NCBI GenBank assembly: GCA_028565635.1
Contig: JAOXYB010051057.1
Location: 1 to 11,695, forward strand
From: Phoronis ovalis
Taxonomy: Eukaryota; Phoronida; Phoronidae
Length of the DNA stretch: 11,695 nt
Reading direction: 5' to 3'
Position 1 is the stretch's first letter, and each line of letters starts with the position of its first letter. Both the position numbers and the translations under genes were made by a program. Positions 1 to 7,965 of this stretch are shown here, in pieces. The notes below the pieces were generated by a model. It did not search any database and was not told where the DNA came from. It was given only the letters and a program-made list of their open reading frames with translations.

Positions 1-1069
1 TAAATAACAAGGTTATTCTGAGAATGTCTGCGATTTGAATATTAAAAACACTATGGAGATTTACTTTGGTGAGGACCATGTTTTACAATCACAAAACAAC
101 GAAATATTTGATATTTATATTTATTAGTACACACGTCTAACACGTCCTTGATAAAAAATTGAGAGAAGCCTTTATTTAGCAGATCAAATAGGATAAACAT
201 AATTTAAATATCAAGAAATGTTTCTACATCAAAGATGTAAGCATAAAATTTGCTTTCCATAACAAGAGTATGGTCGGAATTACTATACATACACTAGTCT
301 AAGTTTAGACCCTTGTTGTATTTTTAAATTCTTTTTTGTTTAAACGTTTTTGAGTTTAAATCACTATATAAATTTATATCCCTATATATATCTGATAATA
401 ATATGCCCTATTAATTTTAAAACCAATTTTTGACTTTTGCGAGCTTATAGTTTAAAACAATTTATTTGGTACATTTATAGGATATATAGTCTGTGTTAGA
501 GATTATACATACACGTACATAGTTCTAAGGAAAGCATATCATATAATTCCAGTATTTTAATTTTTGAAAGCTAAACCTTGATTAAGTAGCTAAATGGTAT
601 CAATTCACTGTTCACTTGCGGCGAGAGGCGGATAAATTATAGTATGCGTGTATAATATAAAGCGGTCATTTATAAAATAAATTGTGTACATAAAAAATTG
701 TATCAGTAGTACAGAGGAGTCATATCGTATATTGCGCATGAGTAGATAAATATGACCTGGTAATCGTATGTATTATTGTCTTATCAGTACTGTATTTAGT
801 AAACGATGTATTAATGCTTGTCACCATTTTAGATTGGAGAGATTCCAGCTCAATATCACTGCAGCCTTTTAAACTGTTTAAATTGTACAAATAATATAAC
901 AATATTGGTTTCATTTAAGCAAAGTAAGATGCTTATATGTATATCCTTTAAAGCATACCTTAACCAGGTAACCCAGACGTGATATTTACTTAGATTTACA
1001 GTGTTAGTCACAAAAGGCAGGTAGAACCGGAAACCAAACCTATACAGTAAAAAGAAGGTACAACAGAAC
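1..1069. other. AT-rich non-coding flank, no gene seen
   Basis: I read both strands and see no convincing exon, RNA gene or named repeat here. Two short - strand open frames (720-914 and 856-1077) have ordinary AT-rich composition and resemble no family I recognise. The stretch may hold 5' untranslated exons or the promoter of the gene starting at 2023, but nothing in the sequence fixes one. Confidence 0.5.
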
Positions 1070-1704
1070 AGGGACATTTACTGATATGATTGTTTCAGTA
1101 TCTAGGACATTAAATAAAATGAATTGTTGCGTGTGGAGGGATCAGCTACATAAATACAGTAAATAACGTACATATATTCTATTTAAATATACGTGTCAGA
1201 CTAAACCCCATGTTACAGCAAATTTGTCTATATCACAGCGATCAATTTTCGCCCGTATTAGATGTGGAATTCTACCATTACAAGTAGAATTAGGTAGATA
1301 TAAACAGCCAGAGGTACCTGCTGAATCACGGTTTTGTAAAACCAATTGTGTAGAAGATGAAATTCACTTTTTGTTACTCTTCTTCTAGGATTAAATTGTT
1401 TGATTATGCCTATCACATTAATGCTTCCTTTGAGCAGATGAATGATTTAGAGAAAATACAGTTTTTACTTTGTAATACGAAAACTGTAAAACAATGTGCA
1501 AAGTATATGTTAGAGGCGTTTAAAATTTGAGACAGTGTTATTTAATTACAGCGCTATGGAAGAATGTTATGTAGTAATGTAGTGACATATAAGCCATTGG
1601 TGGCTGGGTGTTTTAATTTTATTTTATTTCATATCCTTTGTAAAATGCTTTGGTAAAAACACATGTCACGTAAATAAAAAGATTATCTATCTATCTATCT
1701 ATCT
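1070..1704 (+). mobile_element. LINE 3'-end fragment with (ATCT)5 tail
   Basis: This is a 5'-truncated non-LTR retrotransposon. One frame from about 1095 reads as the region after the reverse transcriptase: a CVWRDQLHKYSK segment, an in-frame TAA at 1164-1166, then RSIFARIRCGILPLQVELGR and a Cys-rich CKTNCVEDEIHF motif, the usual C-terminal zinc-knuckle-like part of such ORF2 proteins. The frame breaks at about 1385, where the expected segment after HFLL is missing, and resumes as FDYAYHINASFEQMNDLEK up to a TGA near 1530. A 3' UTR follows with AATAAA at 1673-1678 and five ATCT units at 1685-1704, a microsatellite tail typical of several LINE clades. It is related to the - strand LINE in the intron: both carry the ..RS(I/L)..R/KYG.. 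block, but the two overlap only slightly. The 5' edge is approximate, and I did not assign a clade. Confidence 0.8.
1685..1704 (+). repeat. (ATCT)5 microsatellite
   Basis: Five perfect ATCT units lie directly after the AATAAA of the LINE fragment and are best read as that element's 3' terminal repeat rather than as an independent microsatellite. Confidence 0.85.
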
Positions 1705-1964
1705 TTACAAAACAAGCTGTCGGAATGAATCATGCCTTGTCTGTAAATGTGGTTTAATGATATTTTTCAGTACTAACATAATTATATGTATTAACATAAA
1801 TATATAAATATATGTTCTGGGTATTTAGGTAAGTGAAAATTACTTGTCGATTTAGACTAACCTAAGTAGCTAAACATTTAAAAACATAAAAATAATATCT
1901 CATTATAATATATTAAAGCAATGCTGATCGTAATTTTTATTTTGATTATGAAAATATTTTACAG

Positions 1965-2022
1965 GAGAATTGTCGTTTTCATGAAGACTGTATTTGAAAC
2001 CTAAAATCCTAAAAAAATCATC
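1965..2022 (+). promoter_or_regulatory. Putative 5' UTR part of exon 1 with upstream ORF
   Basis: A splice-acceptor-like stretch (ATATTTTACAG, ending at 1964) precedes this segment, so exon 1 may start at 1965 after an upstream non-coding exon. Inside it, an ATG at 1981 opens a seven-codon reading frame (MKTVFET) ending in TAA at 2002-2004, 18 bases before the main ATG and in the same frame. That stop shows the main protein cannot begin further upstream in this exon. The upstream ORF could lower translation of the main frame; this is inference. Confidence 0.4.
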
Positions 2023-2129
2023 ATGGAGACAAAAGAAGAGCTTCATAACACGTTATTATTAGAAATAAATAATGCTTTGAGTTCGGATAACTATGAGGAC
2101 TTCAAACGTTTGTGTTGTCCATACCTTAG
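2023..2129 (+). CDS. Exon 1 of DED-HEPN gene (N-terminal half of DED-like domain)
   Basis: This exon encodes residues 1-35 plus two bases of codon 36. The ATG has A at -3 and G at +4, and an in-frame TAA lies at 2002-2004, which supports this start. The exon ends at a strong donor (AG|GTAAGAG). The peptide (METKEELHNTLLLEINNALS, then a short loop and a FKRLCCPYL helix) has the helix 1 and helix 2 pattern of death-effector domains, adaptor domains that self-associate in caspase-8/FADD-type apoptosis and immune signalling. The domain is completed by exon 2, and the codon split (AG|C, Ser) is restored exactly by that splice. The family call rests on pattern and on similarity to DED-like starts I know from bivalve immune genes. 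It has not been checked by a profile search, and a death-domain or CARD fold is the main alternative. Confidence 0.7.
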
Positions 2130-2569
2130 GTAAGAGTAGCAATTTCTACGTTAATTTAATTAAACCCTGTAACGAGAGAATATGTAAGGATTTTTGAATA
2201 TGCAGTGGACTAGCCGATTTTTATTTTATGCAAATCTAAAGGTAACAACTGTTAGAATGGTCAATTTTATGCTAATTAACAAATTCATTGAAAGTAAATT
2301 AAATTTTGAAGCAATCTAAACCACTGTTATGTAGCAAGCAATGAAGAAGCACAAAGTTTATGAAGAATAACATCCAAAAATAAAAGGAAGAACCTACATA
2401 CTGTATAATTCAAATCCAAAAGTTTTAACCGACAATAATCTGAGTACAAATATACCGTGTAAAGACATGTTGGGCCATGCTGTACATTTTACAGCATTCT
2501 TTATTTTACATTATTTGAAAAAAACTGAAAACGTTCATGTAATATCTGTAAACATTAATATTTTTTTAG
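2130..2569 (+). other. Intron 1 of the DED-HEPN gene
   Basis: A 440-base intron runs from GTAAGAG to a T-rich acceptor (AATATTTTTTTAG). It leaves a phase-2 junction that fits exon 2. I see no repeats or coding relics in it. Confidence 0.7.
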
Positions 2570-2754
2570 CACACCTGAATTAGAACAAATAGCTGACTTT
2601 TGGGACTTAGTAGATGCACTTGCATCAAGAGGATATAAAGTCAGCTGGCGGAATGGTGGTTATAGTAAACTTGTAAACCTATTTCAAGTAGCTACTCTAC
2701 CTAACATTGTGACATCTATTAAAGAGTGTGAAAGAAAAATATATGAACCATCAG
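2570..2754 (+). CDS. Exon 2 of DED-HEPN gene (C-terminal half of DED-like domain)
   Basis: This exon encodes the end of residue 36, residues 37-97 and the first base of codon 98. It begins after a seven-T acceptor and ends at G|GTATGA. The peptide contains FWDLVDALASRGY, which matches the helix 3 and 4 part of DEDs (the slot filled by LDLFxxLExR in FADD and caspase-8), followed by YSKLVNLFQVATLPNIV and a basic last helix. The surface motif RxDL, common in signalling DEDs, is not present: the equivalent place reads LPNIV. This may mean different partner binding. The 1-base overhang G fits two acceptors, at 3054 and at 10781, both of which start with AT and make Asp at residue 98. No stop occurs across the exon 1-2 junction, so the reading is consistent. 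Confidence 0.75.
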
Positions 2755-3053
2755 GTATGAACTTAAACCTTGTTACTGATACAGTACAAACTGGACTTTA
2801 CAGTTTCCAAATAGCTCATGCAACACTAACCCAACTTTGAACACACATTTGCCTTTCAATTCTTGGACATAATTCGAATCGTTAGTATTATAGTATATCC
2901 CAGTCTCCCATGTCTCGCCGAAATTCGTATGTTAATTTTAACGTTTTGCTGGAAAAAAGTTTGAAACATACTACTGTTGTCTGTTATTAAGCAAATGAAC
3001 AGATAACACACTGCATTATTTATTTAAGTTTACGATATGAAATTTCTATTTAG

Positions 3054-3136
3054 ATGGAACAAATACTACTAATGAAGATGCTAACCCTAGCATAAGTTCC
3101 TTCCCTACTAACACAGCGCGAAAACACGCTAGATAA
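3054..3136 (+). CDS. Alternative terminal exon, DED-only isoform (putative)
   Basis: After a good acceptor (AAATTTCTATTTAG) this stretch reads on from exon 2 with the same split Asp codon as the main downstream exon. It encodes a 26-residue polar tail (DGTNTTNEDANPSISSFPTN and six more residues) ending at TAA 3134-3136. AATAAA signals follow at 3171-3176 and 3218-3223. Together with exons 1 and 2 it would make a 124-residue protein that is nearly only the DED-like domain. A different reading is a 42-base in-frame cassette ending at a weak donor (GTTCCT at 3096), which would leave the frame open to the HEPN exon. It could also be a chance acceptor. Only transcript data would decide. Confidence 0.4.
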
Positions 3137-3170
3137 GTTACCTACAGATCCGTTGTTGCCTCTCGAGATT

Positions 3171-3176
3171 AATAAA
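3171..3176 (+). terminator. Putative polyadenylation signal AATAAA
   Basis: AATAAA lies 34 bases after the stop of the alternative exon, and a second copy is at 3218-3223. The hexamer is common by chance in AT-rich DNA, so its value depends on the exon being real. Confidence 0.3.
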
Positions 3177-3223
3177 AGAAACTCTGCATTATCATGATTT
3201 AGGTTCTCTGTTGAAAAAATAAA

Positions 3224-3495
3224 TATAATACTAAGACAATATTCAATAAGCAATGTTCTTCTACATTCAAATATTTACAAGGTGAATATTGAGTGCATGG
3301 CTGTATATCTATCTGTAACAAGTGTGTTTTCTTAATAAGGTTAATATTAGGAAGTTCACTAGCTGCAGGGTAAAGCAAAAAATAAAACAAGACAATAAAG
3401 TGATAGAGCAATATAGCATATTAAACTAACCAAATATGTCTCGAGTTACGTATAAAACAAAAATGTTCAAATGTGCATAAGTTGCTCACAGGACA
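3224..3495. other. Intronic stretch, nothing recognised
   Basis: AT-rich sequence with no exon, repeat or transposon piece that I can support. The open frames on the - strand here have no family-like pattern. Confidence 0.45.
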
Positions 3496-3547
3496 ACTTA
3501 TCTTTAGCAACACAGGGCTGACTTATCTTTGGTAACACACAGGGCTG
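3496..3547. repeat. Two-copy imperfect tandem duplication (25 + 27 bp)
   Basis: The unit ACTTATCTTTAGCAACACAG plus GGCTG (3496-3520) is followed at once by a copy differing by two substitutions and two added bases (3521-3547). It lies just beyond the point where LINE similarity fades, within a - strand open frame that I take to be chance. Confidence 0.75.
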
Positions 3548-3694
3548 ACTACTCTCTCTCAATACAAAGGGTAGGGTGTTGTCTCTCAAGGGACTTATTA
3601 CATAATCAGACCACAATTTCAAAGGGCACAAAAAGGGATAAAGAGGCCATACCTTGCATAAATCTAAGCTATATGTATAAGCTATATAAACAAT

Positions 3695-4337
3695 CATGTG
3701 GCTGAAACATCCGTATTTAACCAGAAGGGATCTCAATGATCGGTCCATTGGAATTTTCACAAAGTTCAGTTTCAAAGTTATCCTTGATTTGTTTATAAGA
3801 GCGAAGTTTGGACACATTACCCAGCTGTTCAGTCCAAGAATGTCAAAAGCAATATTTTTGTCAAAAGGGCATGTTTGTACAAAAGTATTAACAGCACCAA
3901 TTTCAGAGAAAATGTGTTTTAGTTCAGATGACAAGTTCCCGGAACAGTTTTTGTTATAGTCCCACGAAAAGACAATCTAAGTCAATCTATTGTCATCCAT
4001 CTTAATGAACCTGTTCCATGGACTGATCATCTGAACCTTCCGTCTGGTTGAGGAATCTACCCAGGCCATATCACCATTTAAAGCAGCATTTGGAGCAAAG
4101 CGGTGTACTCCCAAAAAAGCTCTTTGGGCGCTGTTCTGAATCGTGTCCCATTTATTGTATTTACCAAATCCCCAGACACCTGAACAGTAGTCTAATATTG
4201 GAGAAACACAAGCATCAAACAATTTGGTGTATGTCGTGTATCCAATCCCTTTCAATTTTTTAAATGTTGACGCAATTCCGCCTACTGTCCTGCCTACTGC
4301 TTCGGCAAGTACCTCAGATGACACTGAAAAATCAAGA
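3695..4337 (-). pseudogene. LINE ORF2 relic: region downstream of the reverse transcriptase
   Basis: This continues the frame interrupted by the nested insert: LDFSVSSEVLAEAVGRTVGG, then YTTYTKLFDACVSPILDYCS and SAQRAFLGVHRF, a block conserved in LINEs with this kind of ORF2. The frame passes through an in-frame TAG near 3980 (after MDDNRLT) and resumes as IVFSWDYNKNC and ELKHIFSEIG. A frameshift near 3835 moves to the WTEQLGNVSKLRSYKQIKDN segment, and another near 3750 returns to the first frame (DRSLRSLLVKYG). Similarity then ends at about 3695. The two open frames at 3977-4342 and 3467-3934 are therefore one broken gene; the part of the second frame below about 3695 is not LINE. Confidence 0.82.
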
Positions 4338-4358
4338 CGCAAGTAACTTAAGGCAGGT
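4338..4358. repeat. Left terminal inverted repeat of nested element
   Basis: This is an exact reverse complement of 4976-4996 over 21 bases. The flanking bases outside (A at 4337 versus G at 4997) and inside (G at 4359 versus A at 4975) no longer pair, which sets the limits. Confidence 0.9.
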
Positions 4359-4975
4359 GTTTACCACGTTTCGCCACGGGTGGCGCTGCACAATTGTTTT
4401 TTTGATATTTCTAAATACATAAAAAGGGTAATTTTTTCATTTTAATGTGCGTTTGTTAGGAACTGTATGACCTTTAACGTGACACTCACTGCTTTTGGCT
4501 AAAATATCACGTGACTCATAGGTGTATGTTTACCTGTGCTAACAATTACACCTACTTCAACTAAGTTTCCGCCCGTTCAACAAGATAAATGATCTAATTT
4601 TTTGGTAAAATTAGCTAATATGTTTATTCAAGAAGATAACAGAAATAAGGCATATTTCATTTTTTTCCATTTTAAGTAACATTCTTTTTTCTATATAACT
4701 CTTATAAATCCGTCATTTTGTTATTCCTAAATAATGCCAAAACAGTTTGAGTATGCCATATGCGCAAAAGTAAGTTTTTACTTATATGATTTCATAGAAC
4801 AACTTTCAAAAATGCTCAAAATGATGTGAACGCGCGGAATTTGTATTATTTCGTTCCTACTTTACTGCAAGCAACAGTCCTGTGGAGATGAGCAAACGAC
4901 GTTTAGTAGCACGTGCATATGTAGATGGCGGAGATAATTCTGAATTATAGCGCGTGCGTCTGGAAATAAATTTTA

Positions 4976-4996
4976 ACCTGCCTTAAGTTACTTGCG
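4976..4996. repeat. Right terminal inverted repeat of nested element
   Basis: This is an exact reverse complement of 4338-4358. It is followed by GA at 4997-4998, matching GA at 4336-4337 on the left flank, the putative target duplication. Confidence 0.9.
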
Positions 4997-6404
4997 GATG
5001 CTCTTGTAAAATTATACCTATATATTTGTATTTGTCCTTTTTTTCAAGTACCATATCACCATACATGAAATTAAAGTTGGTCAGCAGTGTGTTTTTTGGT
5101 CTGTATTGAACTACACTAGTTTACCCACATTAGCCTTCATTCTCCATTTTTTGCACCACCTATGTAGAGTATTGACCATAGTTTGAAGATTTTCTTCACT
5201 ATCACCAATCAAAGCTAAGTCATCAGCATATAACAAAATGCTCAAGTTATAATCATCTATATCTATGCCTAAACCAAGCTTTTTGATGTCTGTGCCAAAT
5301 CATTCAGGTATAGGGAAAACAGGGTCGGACTTGTCTTACGTCAAGTTCTATGGGGAACCAATCAATTATCATTCCAGGTCCTAAACGGACACAACCCAAA
5401 GGGTTTTGTTCATGGTTTTAATAGACTTGTACATCTTACCCGAGATATTCATTTTAAGGTGTTTGTACATCAATAGGTCCCCATCAACTCGGTCAAACGC
5501 CTTTTCAAAATCGACGTAGGCTACATATGTGGGTAAATTTTTGGCTATTCTATTTCTTATAACAGAAGTGAGAACAAATATGTGATCAACACAAGCTCTG
5601 GCTTCACCGAAGCCATTCTGCTCATCCACTAAAAGATCATTTCGATTAACAAATTTTACAATTCTTGAATTCAAAATACTAGAGTACAGTTTACCTATAG
5701 TGGACAATAAACTAATGCCTCGGTACTTGAGGGGTAATCTGGGGTCATATTCTGCATTCTTTGGAATGGGTTTGATTACTGTCTTAGTCCACATGTTGGC
5801 ACTATCCCTGAATCAAAAATTGCATTAAAAATGAATTTAGCGCATTGACAGTCACATCATTTTTCAAAATTTCATTTGGCATATTGTCAATCCCTACTGC
5901 TTAATTGTTTTTTGTACTGCTAACTGCATCTTTAACCTCACTAAAGGTGAATTTGGTGTTTAAAATAGATTCAGATTCATTATTTTCAAGGGCAAATTTA
6001 TCTAATTCTGTTTTCAAAATCAAAACCTGGTGGTAAAATGCATCATCAACAGCATCTAAATACACAGCCCTGAATAGAGATCCATAGTCATTATACCATT
6101 TCTGTAAAACATTATCAATGTTGGTGATTATTTGGATCCTATTTGGGCCATATACTTTAAGGGCAATATCTTGTTTTCTATTTGGACCTAATTTTTTGAT
6201 ATGTTTCCAAAAACTTTGGGGGTCATTGACATTTAGAGATTCAATCTCGTTTTGCTTGTTCCTATTGTAAATTCTCTTTTGTTTTCTGTATTCACGGTCA
6301 AAATTGTAACTGGTTTGTTTATACATAGAGTGAAGATTTTTTCTTTTTCTAGGGGGGGCAGAGCAATTTAAAAATTCTGATTCAGCTTCACAAGCTTTTT
6401 CCAC
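4997..6404 (-). pseudogene. LINE ORF2 relic: linker and reverse transcriptase domain
   Basis: The first part (6404-5901) is a basic linker (YRKQKRIYNRNKQNEIESLN, SFWKHIKKLG) leading to FTFSEVKDAVSSTKNN, the typical lead-in to the reverse transcriptase, then a stop at 5901. The domain proper follows: KPIPKNAEYD and YRGISLL, VDEQNGFGEARACVDHIF, and motif A YVDFEKAFDRV (about 5518-5486). After stops and a frame change come WFPIEL and VRQG near 5360-5320, a frameshift near 5290, and motif C LLYADDLALIG with the YADD codons at 5219-5230. The piece ends with YKYIGIILQEH at the junction with the nested insert at 4997. The catalytic Asp codons survive, but the open frames do not connect. Confidence 0.88.
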
Positions 6405-6757
6405 AAGTCACAAATAGTTTCATTCCACCAGGGTTTGTCTTTGTGTTTAATGCCTTTCTTAGATGTATTACCTATATTTCTAGAGGGCACAGATTTGTTG
6501 AGTTCATCGTGATAGACTTCACATCAACGCTCATATAAGGAGTCAATTTCACTTTGTACTTTCTGGCAATTACTGATACGACTGATTAAAACATCTAAGG
6601 AGTTCAGCAATAACTGTGACTGAAATAATCCATCTGGAAGTTTTTACATTGTACTTTTTAGATGTCGAGCTTTACTAGGCATACCTACATTTGCATGTGT
6701 TTGGGGGAAGGATTCCCTATTGAGATCAAAGTAACTAAATACAAAATCAAATTCAAG

Positions 6758-7389
6758 TAAAGCATGATCAGGTATCTTCAAGATGGAACCTTTCAATCAG
6801 ATTTGAGGGGGAATGTACAGCAAAGCATTTACAAATATTCAAAATATCAAGCGTTTCCCATAGTGGAAATGGAGGTGAAACCGTCCAAATTTGGAGTTAC
6901 ACGTCCATTTGCAATACAGAATTTACTATCTTTTAAAAATTCAAGAAATGACACACCGTGTTGTATTACTGGGGCATGAGTTCCAATCCCCTTTCTTAGA
7001 CTACAATTGTCTATGTCTGGAATAATGTCCTGTTTGTCACTGATTCTACTATTAAAGTCACCACACAAACAAACTGCATCATGATCTACTGTTATATATT
7101 AGAATATATGTGAACAAATTTGAGTTCCACAATAGATATGTAAATATGTTGGGATGATTGTCATTCAATCCCTCAAAGCCATGAGGCATATTCTTCAAAT
7201 GCGTCTCATTAACTGCAATTAAATCGGCATTTACTTTCAAAATAATGTTTTCACGTAGATATCCATTTCCTTCAGTCCACCCTTGAACATTCTAGTGTAC
7301 AACCTTGAATATTGCCTGGCATTCCTCGCGAGTAGCGATTTCTCCGTGCAGGTGGTGCTGCTCGGCGTCTCCTCCACGGTCGTCGCCAT
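6758..7389 (-). pseudogene. LINE ORF2 relic: apurinic-type (EEP) endonuclease domain
   Basis: This is the N-terminal part of ORF2, an endonuclease/exonuclease/phosphatase-fold domain that nicks the target DNA. Motifs in order: NVQGWTEG (7268-7291), LIAVNETHL with the catalytic Glu codon near 7205, CGDFNSRISD (about 7051-7066) with the Asp and Asn of the fold, and PDHALLEFDF (6758-6772), where the usual Ser-Asp-His triplet reads Pro-Asp-His. The ATG at 7389 is not in the same frame as the first motif, so the start is already broken. Between about 7140 and 7070 the domain is much shorter than expected and carries stops, which points to an internal deletion. A further frame break lies between the CGDFN block and DHALL. 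All pieces are out of order for translation today. Confidence 0.8.
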
Positions 7390-7403
7390 TTTAAATCATC
7401 CTT

Positions 7404-7965
7404 TCACTTCCCGGTGAAATGAAATTGCTTTTCGAGATTTAGTTCCCTCAGCAAGGTTTTGAAATTAAATTCAATTAGCCTTTCCTCGTGTGCTTTGGAG
7501 GGTCTTAAGTACACGTGCTTTTATTTATCACTTTTTTCAAGCTTTGCTTTGCTCTCAGCACCTGGCAGAGACTTTTTCTTTTTCATTTTTGAGCTGGATT
7601 TTCACTAGTCCCGGTCCGGCCCCTCTAGGTTTCAATCTGACTGCGTTTAACATCGTGACACCGTACGCTTCACCCGTTTTGCCCAGATTAATCAGCTGTT
7701 CAATGACATCATTAGCTATTTCCACTATGTTTTCACCGGGCTCAAAATGCACTTTAGTTGAAATAATTGTTGCATCGGTCGGGAATTCTTTTCTGCTGAC
7801 ATCGATAAGCTCTTCCATATTTTGGATTCTCGCATTTATAATGCTGACGTCATTTTTGATATCCATAAGCGTATCGAATATCTGCTTACCGTTCTTTTCA
7901 AGAACTTGATTACGAGGATCTAGGATATCAAATTTTGAGTTCAGTCCCTTAACACATGCGGTTTA
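7404..7965 (-). pseudogene. LINE ORF1 relic (nucleic-acid-binding accessory protein)
   Basis: The frame opens at about 7965 inside a heptad-like, probably coiled-coil stretch (KGLNSKFDILDPRNQVLEKN). It continues through MDIKNDVSIINARIQNMEEL, then an RRM-like part (IISTKVHFEPGENIVEIAND, then AVRLKPRGAGPGLVKIQLKN). A frameshift near 7557 and a stop at 7521-7523 break the frame. The tail KHVYLRPSKAHEERLIEFNF resumes and ends at TGA 7404-7406, after LEKQFHFTGK. LINE ORF1 proteins of this type bind the element's RNA. The N-terminus is missing: similarity is lost beyond about 7965, where a stop (TAA near 7967) is in frame. The ORF2 ATG lies 14 bases past the ORF1 stop, the usual two-ORF spacing. 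Confidence 0.7.

Larger units (their letters stand above)
4338..4996. mobile_element. 659-bp non-autonomous DNA element (MITE-like) nested in the LINE
   Basis: Perfect 21-bp terminal inverted repeats lie at 4338-4358 and 4976-4996 (outer end CGCAAGTAACTTAAGG). The element sits exactly inside LINE ORF2. Taking it out with one copy of a flanking GA gives AATCAAGATGCTCTTG, which on the LINE strand reads through as ..LQEHLDFS.. in frame. That is strong evidence for a precise insertion with a 2-base target duplication (GA/TC). No long ORF and no transposase motif are inside, so movement would need an enzyme made elsewhere. The superfamily is unknown: a GA duplication does not fit Tc1/mariner (TA). 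TTAA occurs inside both repeats, which raises a piggyBac or Kolobok reading, but the repeat extends outside TTAA and the LINE reconstruction argues against it. Confidence 0.85.
3695..7965 (-). mobile_element. Decayed LINE (non-LTR retrotransposon), 3'-truncated, in antisense orientation
   Basis: Read on the - strand from about 7965 to about 3695, the parts follow LINE order: an ORF1 relic, an ORF2 ATG at 7389, an endonuclease (NVQGWTEG, NETHL, CGDFNSR, DHALL), a linker, a reverse transcriptase (YRGISLL, DEQNGFG, YVDFEKAFD, YADD) and a C-terminal region. Removing the 659-bp insert at 4338-4996 leaves about 3.6 kb. There are many stops and frameshifts, so it cannot move by itself. Similarity stops near 3695 at RSLLVKYG, so the zinc-knuckle end and 3' UTR are absent; the + strand fragment at 1070-1704 carries just those parts of a related element. 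A LINE lacking its 3' end is not explained by ordinary 5' truncation and points to a later deletion or rearrangement. No RNase H domain was noticed. The superfamily looks like the CR1/jockey-type group, but I leave the clade open. Confidence 0.88.

Noticed and set aside
720-914. - strand frame containing KGCSDIELESLQSKM, possibly a small exon
   Set aside because: A weak acceptor-like site precedes it, but no partner exon or recognised domain was found; chance is as likely.
856-1077. - strand 73-residue hydrophobic frame
   Set aside because: It overlaps the left edge of the + strand LINE fragment and has AT-rich, membrane-like composition expected by chance.
3467-3694. C-terminal part of the 155-residue - strand frame as a gene
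   Set aside because: The upstream part is LINE; beyond about 3695 the peptide is unlike LINE and includes the tandem duplication, so the openness is accidental.
4338-4996. piggyBac or Kolobok insertion at TTAA
   Set aside because: TTAA is present in both ends, but the inverted repeat continues nine bases outside it and those bases are absent from the inferred LINE empty site.
7490-7909. 139-residue + strand open frame with hydrophobic stretches
   Set aside because: It is antisense to the LINE ORF1 relic, whose peptide motifs on the - strand explain the openness.
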